Assembly (NCBI RefSeq): GCF_020740795.1
Contig: NC_067305.1
Coordinates: 3,596,001-3,660,000, forward strand
Source of the DNA: Apus apus
Taxonomy: Eukaryota; Chordata; Aves; Apodiformes; Apodidae
DNA: 64,000 nucleotides
Reading direction: 5' to 3'
Of the stretch, positions 1 through 11,987 are shown one piece after another; the stretch's first letter is position 1, and each line of letters begins with the position of its first letter. The position numbers were made by a program, and so were the translations under genes. A model generated the notes under the pieces. That model was given only the letters and a program-made list of their open reading frames with translations. It did not search any database and was not told the origin of the DNA.

Positions 1-400
1 TAGGCATGTCTCCCATAGGAACCTTTTTCTTTCCTTTATCTCCTTATTTTTATTTTATTTCAATTTTGAGTTGTTCTCCTTACAGTTGTGAGAATCATTC
101 CATGACAGAAGCCTTGGGAGGTGTTTGTATGTTTTTCTTTTATCTTATTAAAGAAGAAATTCCCCAAACATCTTTGATTGTTGTGACATCCTTTACTTAA
201 GTAAAGACTGAGCCTTTGAGATACTCCTGGGGAAGAGGAACACAAAGCCCTTCATTTGATTGGACTCAGTTCACTGAGAATTGAATGAGTATTAAAGGCA
301 AAAAAACCAAAATCCTAAAGTATTGAGTGGGCAGTTCCCACTTGAACACTTGAAAATCACCTCTGGCCGAAGAGCTGTCCTGGAGCAGTGTTTTGTAAAA

Positions 401-452
401 GAGCCTGATCCAAAAACCCTGCTGAAGTCACTGGGAAGTCTTTCCACTCTTT
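401..452. repeat. Possible ancient amniote interspersed repeat fragment
   Basis: The stretch cctgatccaaaaaccctgct followed by gaagtcactgggaagtctttccactc resembles the widespread reptile/bird element with CCTGATCC...GAAGTCA.TGGGA arms. Recognised by pattern memory only; diverged and partial. Confidence 0.35.
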
Positions 453-3346
453 TTTGGAGGACCTCTTGTCAGCTCAGAGGGAAAGAAAAAGGCAGCCCTA
501 GTGTGGAGTTGGGAAGGGGACGTTGGCTTCAGGGACGTCGGGATGGAGGGGAGTCAGGGCACATCTCCCCTCGCTGCCTTGGCCTGGCAGAAGCTGCTGT
601 GAGGTAGCAGAGCTATCCAGAGCACTGCAGCAATCTTTGCCACTTAATTCCCTGAAATTACTGGACAGAAAGAGACAATATTCTGGTTTTGGGGGGGGGG
701 TTTTAAGCCTCTCTGCAAGGTGGTCATGGTTCCGTGGAGAGGTTTTTAAGCAACGTTCCAGCTGGATCTTTAAAGGGAATAAGTGGGAAGGATTTGTGGG
801 CTTAACAGATGGTAGATTAGCATCTTAAGAGATTCGACTGGTATTAAACTGTCCTAGTGAAAGAGTGGAGATAGAATAAAGCAGTTTGGGGGGGGGGGAG
901 GGTGTTTAATTTTGGTTTTGCTTCTCCCTGGAGAGAATTGGAGTTCCCTTTACTGCCTCTGCTACGGGTTCTTTCCTCGTGCGTGTGCTCACCTGCCTGT
1001 TTGTAAGGTGTTGGAAACAGGGTGGGTTTGCTGGTTGGGTTTTGTTTGGGATTTTTTTTTTAAAAAAAAAAAAACAACTTCTGAGGTTTTGACGTTTTCA
1101 ATCGTTGTCTCCCAAGATGAAAAAACAAACTGAGATGAATAAAAGTTTTCAAAACTGGCAAGGTTCTTCAAAGCCTCGGTTGTTACTCCTGCCCAGCTGT
1201 GTCCTGTTGGTTCAGACCTGAAAGAATATGAATGTTGTCAGGCCAGAAGGGAAAGATTTAAAACAGCTGAAAGAGAATTTAAACAGCAGAGGATTTCTTT
1301 TTTTTATTATTATTATTTTTTTTGGAGGTGGGAGGGGAAGGGTGGGAGGGGATGAGTGGTTGTTGAGCAATGGGGAGTGTCCTCTGCATGTTGAAGTCCT
1401 GACTGAAATAGCACCATGACTGTATTCATATGTAGTACTTTTTGAACATACTATTTATATTGTAAAAAGACAAAGTGTGTTTCCTCACCCCGTATTCAGA
1501 TGCTGAGTTCTGTTCAAACATGAACCTAGAATGCCCTTCCTTGTTGCAAGGGTTCTCCCTTTTGGTCTATTTTTACATCCCTCTTTTTGGTTTAGGAATG
1601 ACTTGTGCAGGTGATAGTGATCATGTTGATGGCCTCTGGGCATCAGAGCATTGAAAAGGAAATAGGAAATGCACATTCCTACCCTCCCTTTCCTCCAGTG
1701 AAATACATTTGTAAGTGTCTACTTATGTGCTATAAAAATAATGATTTTATTTTTTCCCCCCTCCCCCTAGATTAAGGATGTGATGTATTTTTTGCCTATT
1801 TTCTCCTCTGCCTCTAGGTTCATAACGAATTAAAGGCTGTTGAGCACTTCAGAATTGCATTTGTTGGGGGGCTGAAGTCTCTTCATTTCTAAATTGAAAG
1901 TCTTTTGTACTGCAGGAGGAGGTGGCTCCCAGATGTGATGGGTAAAACTGGCTAATAAAACTGAGCCAAGAGAAGCTGAGACTGATGAAGAACGTGCTCT
2001 TTGCCTTCCTCTGTTACCCATGTAGGAGAAGAGGTCTGCCATTCCACCCCTTCCCAAAATTAAGAACCAAGCTTGCAGTGCATTTTTTTCCCCAAGGTCC
2101 AGGATTTGCTCCAGCTGGCTCATTCTTGAAAACAGTGGTTGCTCAATAGTCAGAGGTGGTTCTAAAATCCTTCCTCTTTGAAATCACCAGGTTCTGGAGT
2201 CTGCTTCTGAGCCTTCCAGTTGCCTTTCTAGCCCTCAGAGGTCGTGCTGACATGGAACCTCTTAAAACAGCATCTTCCTGAACCTTCATGTAAACCCCTT
2301 CATGTCCCATCCTGAGCCCTGATACTACTCTACAACTTCCTCTCCAATTACTGCAGCATGAAGCTAATGCTGCAGATTATGTGCAAGGAATCTCCAGCTT
2401 CCAGTTTTTTGAAGCTTAATAGTTTTTCTTGAGATAATCTGAGGCATCAAACTAGTGGGAAGAAGCTGCTGGTAGAAAGTCTGTTGGAATTTACACACAC
2501 AAAGCTTACCTTTTGAATTCCAGCTCTGCTCTGTTGCTGCAGCAAGAACTAAGATAACTTTTAAAATGTTTGAAGGGGCAGTGCAGGTTTCCAAGTAACT
2601 GCCTGGATCAAAAGGCAAGGATCAAACCTTTCTGTCCAGCTCTCCCAGCCTCGCAGGGTGGAATAGGCATTTGCTCACAACCCCCCCAGGTCACAGTGGG
2701 TTTCTGTTGCTCACTGAGATTGCTGCACTAAAATATGGATGATGAAGGGTTGTAGGAGATGATGTTGTGCCCAGGGAGCCTTCAGGGAGATGGTGTGGAT
2801 GCTCCAGCTGCTGTGGTGAGGAGCTTTGCTTCCTTTGCCTTCCCCTGGCTGAGCACCCTTGGGGCTGAATGAAAGAGTGTAGATGAGCACAGCTCATTAG
2901 CCTCTTCTTCTGACCTCCACCTCTTCCTTATCCCTGGGGAGAAAGTGTGTTTGTGTGTACCTTTTAAACCTGTGCAGCTGAGCTGCAGCTCTTTCTAAAG
3001 CATGTCTTGGTTTCCTCCTTTTGTTTTCCCCTGTTCTCTGTCTGTGCCAGCTCCATCCAGCGTGTGCAGCTCCCTCCTGCAGGCACTTGCCCCTGCTCCT
3101 CTCCTGCAGAACACCTTCCTGAGGACTTGGCCTTGACCAACCTGGGTTGCCAAGGTAGGGACCAGACACCCAAAGATGGTGTTTTGATGCACAAAATTGC
3201 TGTGGGTTCTTCCTGCTGCTTCACACCTGCCCGGCTCGCTCGGGCTGGTGACACTGGGGGGTCTTCACACCAGCAGATGTTTTGAAACCTGGAGCACAGA
3301 GGCTGCTAAAGCTCCCTGAGTCAGTGTCACCAATTGTCACATGCAC

Positions 3347-3352
3347 AATAAA
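3347..3352 (+). terminator. Candidate poly(A) signal AATAAA, plus strand
   Basis: AATAAA followed within 30 nt by a TG-rich element (gttgttttgtg). The plus strand here would carry the end of a gene convergent with PTPRS. Unproven without transcript evidence. Confidence 0.3.
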
Positions 3353-3360
3353 GTTGTTTT

Positions 3361-6300
3361 GTGATCATTGCTGGCAGCAGTGAGAAGATGGAGATCAACA
3401 GGCTGCTTAGTCCTGCTCAGAGGCCAGCAGAGATTTTTTTGCTCTGTGCCTGGGGAGTGGAACAGTGGGTGGGGATTCATTAACTCCTTGTCTGGTTGGA
3501 GAAAGGTCTTTGGCCTGGTGAGAAGAAAGGGAGGAGACAATTCCATTTTAATTTTTTTTTCTTTGTAAAGGGCAAGATTATTTAGAAAACTAAAAACCAG
3601 CAGTGTTGACTGGGGGAAGGCTGTTTAGTGGTGGGGCTGGATGGACAGTCCCAACTTCCATGAAGCTTGATGAGGTGTCAGTCACTTTGCCCTTTGCTGT
3701 GTCATGGTTCTCTCACTCTGGATGACTTCTTGTGGTAACATCTGGTCCTGTTGAAACAAGTCTTGCAAATCTCTAGTGTGCAGCTCTACGTGGACAAGAT
3801 CACACAGCTTTCAGGCACTCGTGGACTTGCTCCTTTTTTGCTTTACTTTTGTGACTGTTCAGCTTAGGGAAAAAGCAAATGGTGGAAAAAACCCTTGTCA
3901 CATGCTGTAGACATCTGTGCTTTGGCCAGGTTTGCAGAATTTCTATTTCTTGAGGTTATTCTGTGGGGATTTTTCTCTCTTCCTCTTCCCTCGCTGTTCG
4001 TATTAGTTCTTCATCAGTAGTTCTCCTTCAGCTTGAACAAATTGCACCAGTTTCTAAAACTATTCATTAACCAGGTGCAGTTCCCTTCTGCAAGAGTGCC
4101 CTTGTTTTGGCTGGAGTGCTTTCCTTGAGGAGGTTTAGCTGAAGGTAATCAGGAGCTCTTTTAAACTAAACTTTGCTTAGAATCTGAGCATGGTGTTTTA
4201 GTTTTATAGCAACTGGAGTTGAACCAGTGGAGTTTCTCAGGAGGGCATGTCCTCTGTGGTGGTGGTGACAGAGCAGCATGTTCTGACAGTTCTCTCTCTG
4301 GCTTGAATTCCTTCACAGCACAAGGTGAAGCCTTCCCTGCAGTAGCTTCCTTTGCTGGTGCTGCAAGAGACAAGTCCTTGTTACTCATCTTGTTCGGGCT
4401 TCTTTTCCCTGCCATGCATCTTAGCTAAAGGTGCTCTAAGCAGCTTTTTGCAAGAATTCAGAGGGTTGCTAAGTGCTGACCTGCAAATTAACCAAATTGG
4501 AAAGAATGTGGGTTTGTAGAAGAGCTTTTTCAGGCATAGGATTGGCATTTATGGATTAAAACAAGGAGCAACACTGTCTGTGTGGCACCTGCATGGTCCC
4601 TGTTCCCAGGGAGGTGTGATCCAGGTCCCTGCAGCTATTGCTCTGCTGTCCCATCATCTGACATGTTCCTGCTGCTTCCTGGGTGCTCTCCTGCCTGTCT
4701 GTGGGATGCACAAAGTTGTGTGACAAGCACCTCTGGTCACCCTGCTTATCTCCTGTGACTGCAGTTTCATGTTAGAAGGACAATTTGTCCCTTTGTCTCA
4801 TTACAGGTTAATGAGGAGACACTGGGAATGAGTTTAACCTCGTGCAATGTAAACAGTGTCTGCTTCAGAGACCCAGGTGATACCTCCCACTGCTCCTTGA
4901 ACTTCCAACAGGAATAAAGATTGAACAAATCCCTTGAGATTCCAGCAGAAACACTCCAAGTGAGTTGCTGTGACTTCCTGATTTCCAGCTCCACCTTCAG
5001 GTCACCTCTCTTGCTTTTGATCCCATCAACAACTGCCCTGGCACACACACAAACACACACAAAAATGCAAACCACCTTTGGCAAAACACAAAGACTCAAA
5101 TGATGTTGAGCTGGAATTATTTGGCAGCTTTGCTAGCAGCAAAAGACAACTACTTGGTGGTTGGCTTGCACACTGATAGAAAATGACTGGGAGTTAGTAA
5201 TTCAGCATCAGAGGAGTAAAACCATTATGTTTTTTCCTTTCCAAGAGGGGGTGTGTAAAGGTCAGTGTGCAAATATTGTTTGGAATTACAGAGTGATCCC
5301 AGCTCAGCCACTTTTCCTGTGGAATCAGTGGGAATTTGGCTGTGTCTCAGCCCAGTTGACTTTGGCTTCCCCCTGTTCCCTAGCCTTGCCATTTCAGATG
5401 CCAGCTGCTAATATCCCCCAGCACATCAGCTCATAGCCAAGCTGTCTCTGAAACAGGAGTGATACCCTCCCCTCTGCCCCAGATGCTGGGTTAAAAATAA
5501 AGACCTGCACAGATCCACTGCTCATCTGCTTCACTGAGTGGAGCCATCTCTGGAAAACACAGCAAATTGTCTTTGATTAGGAATGAATGGTGAGTTACCC
5601 TTGATACAAGCCAAGGTGCTGCTGCTGTTTAGAACAGCAAGGGTTCATCTGTCTGACTAGAAGGATCAAATCTGAGTTGATTGTAGGTACAGAAGGGTCA
5701 GTGGATCATTTTCTCTGTGGAGAAGCAACGAGGTGGGGAGAAGGGCTGTTGTCCCATTTCATTGCATCTCCACTTAGATCTCAGGCTTATTTCTTTTTTG
5801 TTGTCTGAATAGGTTGGAGCCACTGGAGAATATCTAGGCTGGAGAAGGGGTGCATCTGATTAATCTGGGATTGGGATCTAACATGGAATTAACACTGCAA
5901 TCCAGTAGCTTTGTGTCCTGCCTGGGGTGATTATTGTGCCAGTTTTGTCAGTGTGCAGTGAAAAATCTGCCTGACTGCAACTGTTGCTGTGAGATCCCAC
6001 TGCTTTGGGACCTGGTTTTACAGGAACAATAAATCATCTAGTTTTTTATGACTTCAGAGCATAGACAATTGGCTGCTCATTAACTGCTTTGTTTTCTCTC
6101 ACTTCTGTAATGTTCTCAAATCGAGGAGCAGGTCCATTTTGTCCAAATTAATTTCTCTGAAGTTCTTCCTCAGCAGGAAGGGATGCCCTCATTTTTATTT
6201 TTTCCAGCTGGGATTGGGATGTTCATGCTACATCCCAAGTGCCAAACACTCTGTGTTCAAACACACCCTCTGGCCCATCCTGTGACCCTGTTTTCAGAAC

Positions 6301-6389
6301 AGTGAAGTGCCTGAAGGTGACATGGTCTTCATGGAGCTCTGCAGTGAGAGACTTGTTCCAGGGGCCACACCAAAGCTCCTTTTTTGGAT
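3361..6389. other. Intergenic, no gene seen
   Basis: Stop-rich in all frames with no splice-framed coding block. Holds a short CA-rich tract at about 5040-5062. Nothing else recognised. Confidence 0.6.
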
Positions 6390-6975
6390 CAAAAGAAATG
6401 TGGCCAGCAGGTCAAGGAAGGTGATTCTTTCCCTCTGCTCTGCTCTTGTGAGACCCCACCTGGAGCACTGGGTCCAGTTCTGGAGCCCCCAACACAAGAA
6501 GGACATGGAGCTCCTGGAGAGAGTCCAGAGGAGGCCACGGAGATGATCCAAGGGCTGGAGCAGCTCTGCTCTGGAGAAAGGCTGGGAGAGTTGGGGTGTT
6601 CAGCCTGGAGAAGAGAAGGCTCCAGGGAGACCTTAGAGCAGCTTCCAGTGCCTGAAGGGGCTCCAGGAAAGCTGGGGAGGGGCTTGGGACAAGGCAGGGA
6701 GGGATGGGATAAGGGGAGATGGATGAAAACTGGAAGAGGGAGATTTAGATGGGCTATTAGGAAGACATTCTTGGCTGTGAGGGGGGTGAGACCCTGGCCC
6801 AGGTTGCCCAGGGAAGCTGTGGCTGCCCCATCCCTGGCAGTGTTGAAGGGCAGGTTGGATGGGGCTTGGAGCAACCTGGGCTGGTGGGAGGTGTCCCTGC
6901 CCATGCAGGGGGTGGGACTGGATGATCTTGAAGGTCCCTTCCCACCCAAACCATTCCATGATTCTATGACTATGA
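6390..6975 (+). mobile_element. CR1 retrotransposon, 3' fragment (+)
   Basis: About 585 bp of the 3' end of a CR1 LINE in sense orientation: gtggccagcaggtc, ccccaacacaagaaggacat, gggctggagcag, gttcagcctggagaagagaa, through to the octamer end ccattccatgattctatg. The 5' truncation is typical. The long frames read through it on both strands are not genes. Confidence 0.95.
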
Positions 6976-7736
6976 AAGTTGCCCAGCAATGAGGCCGGGC
7001 AGGGAACCTGGACATGGACCCTCCTGACCCCACTGTGATTTCTGCTTGTGCATGTGCTGCCCTTGACTTTGAACATCATTTTATGTTTTGACAAGATTTA
7101 CCCTTCAAGCACTAAGACCAAACTTCATATCTAGTTATGGCACAGCTTGAATCCCTGCAATATTTCACTCTCAGCAGGTGAGTGACTGCAAAGGGGGAAA
7201 GCAAAGCACAGTTCCTGTTGCCCCACGTTTTACCTCGTGCAGCTCCCCCTGCAACCTGGGCTCTCTTGGCTGCTGCTGCTCCTAGGCCAGAGCATTTTTA
7301 ACCTCACACTCCTACCTGTCCCCTCACCAAAAGCCTAATAAAAGAGAACATCTCTTTGGGTTTCTTTTGTCAAACCACAGCGTGTTTGGACCTTTCCCAT
7401 CCCTGATGCCATGTGGATACATCCTGTCACCTCTGATGTGCTTCTATTTACTGCCCTAATCAGCAACCCTGAGAGGTGAAGCTGAGCTGCCACTATTAAA
7501 TGTAATTGTCACTGTGACAGGTCCATTGTGGGGGAGAAAATTTGTGCCTTTCAAAGCTGTCTCTCTGATGAAAAGCAGCAGTAAAATAGGAAGTGAATCC
7601 CCTGGCACCAGAGTGACATGAGGACTGGGGGGTGGCACCGTGGGCAGTTTGGGGGCTGCAGACAAGTTTTCTTTCCTTCTCCCACCTTTGAATTGAGAGA
7701 GGCAAAGCATTAACTGTTCTGTGCTTCTCTCTGCAG

Positions 7737-7861
7737 ATGTGCCCAGCTTGGATGTGTTGTGTCCCCTGTGGACCCCTTGGTTTCGTTCCTACAGCTTTTG
7801 GGCTGAGCCCGGGGCCACGCGTCGGCCCCGCAGTGGAGGTGCAAGCACAGCTCCAGCACAG
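7737..7861 (+). other. Exon-like interval of unknown nature
   Basis: 125 nt between an acceptor-like gcttctctctgcag and a donor cacag|gtgagt on the plus strand, open in two frames. No protein family is recognised. It could be a lncRNA exon or chance. Confidence 0.2.
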
Positions 7862-7999
7862 GTGAGTCCATTCTCTCCTGCCACCCAGCTCTTGGGGGGG
7901 GGTCTCTTTTGGTTACATCTGGTTGATGTTCCTCACTGAAGAGCAGCAGGAACCCATCCTGGGAGCCTGGGCTGAGGCTCTTCCCTCCCCGCACAGCCG

Positions 8000-8112
8000 T
8001 GTGATTGCAAATGCTGGCACTTCAATTAAAGGCCAATTGCCACAAGCTCTCAGTAGTGCTGGTGCTTCCAGAATGCTAATTATAGGTCTCTTACAACCCT
8101 CATTTCAAGCTG
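8000..8112. promoter_or_regulatory. AT-rich conserved-element-like block
   Basis: Contains ttcaattaaaggccaattgc and gctaattatagg: clustered TAATTA/ATTA homeobox-type motifs in otherwise GC-richer DNA. Looks like a conserved noncoding element; conservation cannot be measured from one sequence. Confidence 0.25.
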
Positions 8113-8469
8113 TTTTTTGGTACATGAGGAAAATAGTATTGAAATGTCTGGTGATCTTGGGCATCGGATGCAACAAACTTGGGTGAAGTTCAATTTCTCT
8201 GTTGCTTTTCCTCTCGTGACTTCTGCCTGGATACAGCTGAGCACAAAAAAACCCTCAGGTGAGAAGTTTTTATAGTTGCACCAGGGTCTCAGAAACAGCT
8301 TCTCCTAAAATATTCAGGCTTAGTCACCAGTGTGAAGGAACAGGAAAGTTCTACAGTCCGGGGGCCCCGTGCCGACGGAAACGCAGGGAACGCCTCCAGC
8401 GTCGCAGCTGGGACCTGAAGCCCCTGTCAGCAGGGGGTGAAAACCAGAATAAAATGAGCTCCTGGGGGG

Positions 8470-8523
8470 CCCAGCCCAGCTCTGGAGCAGACAAGTCCCA
8501 GCCCAGCTCTGGAGCAGCCAGCC
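8470..8523. repeat. 27-bp tandem duplication
   Basis: Two copies of a 27-bp unit, cccagcccagctctggagca followed by gacaagt, the second copy diverging at its end. Simple local duplication, no coding meaning seen. Confidence 0.85.
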
Positions 8524-10009
8524 CCTGGAACTGCCATGTCCTGAGGCAGGTTCCTCACGCCGACGTTCTTCCCGCCGTTCCTTCTGCCGTAGTGAGATGG
8601 TTAGAATCCTTCCATCCTTTTCCTCCTTATTTTTTGTTGTCAGCTCTCAGTAGGGGAGGTCTCTTCTTTTGAACAGCCTGGCTGTCAATTTAACAACTCT
8701 CTGCTTTCCTGTCGAAAATTGCAAATAGATTCTTGCAGCTGCTTTATCCCTTCACAAGGTTAATTTCTTTCCTGGGGACTTGGCTGCACCGTGTTGGGTG
8801 AGGAGGAAGAAAATGCCCGCCAGGATCAGGCTGTTGGTGCTGAGGAGCTCCTTCAAGCTCCTGGTATTTCCCTTAGGGCTTCTTCCAGTCCAGAGCAAGG
8901 AATAAAAAAAGAAAAAAATATCATGTTAAAACCAAGGTAGTGGAACCCAGCACAATGTTTTACACTTGTTTTTTATTTCAGCGTTTTCACGATTCATTAA
9001 CTCCCGAGTAAATCAGGGAAATTTATGGCGTTGCATTTTTTTTGGTGTTACAGTAGCATCCTGCATCCAGGGCTTGGATGAAGAGTGGATGATATAGGAA
9101 TAATAAAACACAGTCAAGACAAGCTCGTGCCCTGGAAATGCTCGGGGAGATACACCAGTTCTGTCTAGGAGACAGTGAAAAAATGGTGGTGAAAATAATC
9201 ATGCGGTTTGTAACAGGGGGTGGTTACCAGCCTCCTGGAGAGTTTTAGTGACTCAGTAGACAAGTGGGGGTTAGTTTTGCAGAAGGATTTGGAAACTGAC
9301 AGTTTCAGGGTAAATTTGGGGGCATTTTTGGTGTTTCTGCCACCCTTTGCAGCTGCCTCCTCGCAGGGATGTGCACTGGAATGCGATGATGAAGGCATCA
9401 ACTTCTGCAGAATACATGTCGTTCAAGTGATTATTTGCTTCCAAATTGTCTCTGCTGTGCTCTAGACATACAGTGCCCTTCCAAAGAGGTGGATAATCTC
9501 AGGAGAAAATCCGAAACAGGCAAGTTTTTTGGTGTGGTAAATGTCTGGTGAGTCAGACACCGTCTGGGATGGGAGGAGCTGAGGTGTAAGAGCACAAATC
9601 CAACATCACCCACCAAGGAAAGGCAGGAGAATTGCCCAGGAGAGGGACATCAGCTGCACAGCCCAGGCTGGATCCTGCCTCTATCACCATTCTCCAAGTG
9701 AGAGACCATTTTAGATGTGGGGTTTTGGTGTTGTTTTTTTTTTAAAAAAGAGTAAAACCCCTGTGGATTATGCAGGGCCCCTTCTCAGGAGCTGAGGTTC
9801 ATCTGCATCCCTCCTTGGAGAGGGGCTGGGGTGACAGCCAGCTCCTGCTGCTGGCACCCAGGGGACAAAGAGGAGGGGTTGTGGCCATTCCCACCTGGCT
9901 GGAGCTGGAGGGGACCCCCAGGCAGGGCTGGGGAGCCTCTGCCTTCTCCCCTGGAAACACAGGAGCAGACAAAAGCTGCCAAGATCTGATAATAAAATCT
10001 GGTTGGAAC

Positions 10010-10260
10010 AGCTGTCTGCTGACAAGTATAATAAACTGTATTAATTGTGTCATTATTATTCCCTAATTAAAAGCTAATAACTAAGAGTTAATTGCCTTTA
10101 AAAGATGAAGCAGTGCTATGGCAGGGATTTATCTCTGTTTTTCTTTGCTTGCCTGGCTGTGCTGATATTTCCAGGCTAATTAATTGAATCAAATCTTACT
10201 GAAAACTAGTTCTAATCTCTCTGTGTCGATTCGACCAAGTGAATTAAAAGGTGTTTGCTG
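10010..10260. promoter_or_regulatory. TAAT-rich, enhancer-like block
   Basis: Strongly AT-rich with attattccctaattaaaagc, agctaataactaagagttaa and ggctaattaattgaatc: many homeobox core sites within 250 bp. Candidate conserved noncoding element downstream of PTPRS. Confidence 0.25.
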
Positions 10261-10613
10261 GGTGCTCAGTTTAACTCAATGTATCTGTGTTCCTTGTGAC
10301 TTGTCACCTGGGGTGATGACAGTCAGCAGGGGTTAGTGTGGCACAGAGGACAGAGGCTCTTGGTGGCAAAATGTGATGGGGAAAAGTTTCCCCTGATGTT
10401 AGGAGGGAACTGGACCACCTGAGGAGCTGGAGGTGTCCCAGTGCCTCTGGGATTATTGCCAGCAATTATTGCTGAATAATTGCTCTGGTCTAGATGGACA
10501 CAGAGCTCCTGCAGCCTTAATACATGGATTTTTATCTAAAAACAGAAAAAAAAAATACTATCCAGCTGTTCTGAGATGTTCTCTTTGGATGTTGGTGAAG
10601 ATTTCTGTGGTCG

Positions 10614-10712
10614 GGGCAACCTGGGCTGGTGGGAGGTGTCCCTGCCCATGCAGGGGGTTTGATCTAGATGATCTTTAAGGTCCCTTCCAACCTTAACCAT
10701 TCTGTGATTAAG
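10614..10712 (+). mobile_element. CR1 3' tip (+)
   Basis: About 100 bp: ggggcaacctgggctggtgg, gaggtgtccctgcccatgca and the end ttccaaccttaaccattctg. Only the last part of a CR1 LINE. Confidence 0.9.
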
Positions 10713-11918
10713 ATTTTAATTTTCATCCAATGGACAAGAATCCATTTACAAGTCTTTGAAGTCTTACAAGGACTGGGGCCTTTTGCAGACAGGGGTGTTG
10801 GTGTCCCCTCCATGGCCATGTCTAATGTGGAGCTGTGCAGGAAATTCCATCCCTGCCCCAAAAAGCAGCACGTCAGCATCCCCCTCACCAGCTCCTGATG
10901 CCAACTGAAAGGCACCAAATGTTCTCTCTGGAAGTTCACTTTATCAGTGTTAATCTTCTCTGTGAAATAATTTTATTAAAGTTCCCCAAAGAGCAAACTG
11001 TAAATTCATTAGTGCCCATTTTGGACTGTACTCTCCCTCATTTTGGGTGAAAAAAGAGATTAGAAGTCATCTGGGCTCCATGATAATGAAAAAGAAGATG
11101 CTCAAACATCATTTTTAATTAAACAATAATGAGATAAGAACTTGTGTAGTCTGCTTTTAGTCTGTTGGAAAGATGCAGAGGTTCCCATTGTAATTATGTG
11201 ATTTATGATGCTCCACACAAAAATGTAATTAGCTTTTTATTTTTTCCCCCCTCCTGCTTAAAATTTAAACATTATTTAGATAAAAAATGGGGCAGCAATT
11301 GGAATCTGCTTGTCCTGGTGGAATAGTGATTTGTTTTGATTTATCTTTTGGTTTCAAGCTGAAACATTCCTCCATAGCTAAGGAGGACACAAGGCAGACT
11401 CAGCATGGAGGGGACACCAGGTTGTTGGGGGTGGCAGCAGGAGAGGGGGAAGGAGATGTTTGAGGGCAAGAAATTTTGGAAGCTTTTTTCCTGCTGAAAA
11501 AGGTGAAATTTGTGTTTGCAGGTGACACCAGTGATGCCTCCCCCAGGGTGTCTGAGGTCAGGTTGATGCCTGAAGAGTGGAAAGCAGGAGAGCTGGAGGT
11601 CTCAGCGTGGAATAAATGCCCAGGTTAGAGGAACTTGGTTTCACCACTTCACCAGAGCAATGCTGAATTGACCTTAATAGAAGTCAAATAACTCAGACCA
11701 AATCTGCAGACACGGGCTCTGGACACGGCAAGGATCAGGGCAGAGGTGGAAAGACAGAGAGTGGGATTTGGTCAAGGCCTGTCCCTGGTTGAACCCTGTT
11801 TTAAAGAAGGAATTTCTCATATATTGCATCACCCCGTGAGTCATGAGGTCCCACATCCCACCCTCCTTGGCACTGACACAGGTGGTTTATCTCCTGCCCT
11901 TTCCAGCTGGCCAGAGCA
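10713..11918. other. Intergenic; holds AT-rich block
   Basis: No gene recognised. Its main feature is the TAAT-rich block at about 10940-11345. Confidence 0.5.
10940..11345. promoter_or_regulatory. TAAT- and SOX-motif-rich, enhancer-like block
   Basis: About 400 bp of AT-rich sequence with tttttaattaaacaataatg, cattgtaattatgtgattta and aatgtaattagc. Combination of ATTA homeobox cores and AACAAT SOX-type sites makes it the best noncoding regulatory candidate in the left third. Confidence 0.3.
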
Positions 11919-11987
11919 GGCAGGGGGTTGGACTTGATGACCTTGGAATGTCCCTCCTGACCCAAACTATTCTGAGGTTCTGTGACA
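11919..11987 (+). mobile_element. CR1 3' tip, degraded (+)
   Basis: gcagggggttggacttgatg, accttggaatgtccctcctg and cccaaactattctgag: last 70 bp of a CR1 copy with substitutions. Confidence 0.75.

Larger units (their letters stand above)
1..3360 (+). other. Possible 3' end of a plus-strand neighbour gene (3' UTR-like)
   Basis: No coding exon is recognised. The stretch has plus-strand AATAAA hexamers at 1138-1143 and, best placed, at 3347-3352 (cacaataaag followed by TTGTTTTGTG). In human, KDM4B lies tail-to-tail with PTPRS, so a KDM4B 3' UTR is a reasonable guess, but no KDM4B coding sequence is visible. Poly-G runs at 691-700 and about 888-898 and an A/T tract at 1050-1075 are simple-sequence features. 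Confidence 0.3.
6976..10613. other. Intergenic; AT-rich block and a weak exon-like block
   Basis: No recognised gene. Contains a plus-strand exon-like interval at 7737-7861, a TAAT-rich block near 8000-8112, a 27-bp tandem duplication at 8470-8523 and a TAAT-rich block at about 10010-10260, listed separately. Confidence 0.5.

Noticed and set aside
3109..3152. 44-nt block between ctcctctcctgcag and ccaag|gtaggg on the plus strand
   Set aside because: Acceptor- and donor-like strings of this quality are frequent by chance; no frame or homology supports it.
5040..5062. CA-rich tract
   Set aside because: Too short and interrupted to be of interest beyond a simple repeat.
6384..7033. Open frames of 202 (plus) and 214 (minus) codons
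   Set aside because: They run through the 3' untranslated part of a CR1 element and its complement; similar frames recur at the other CR1 copies.
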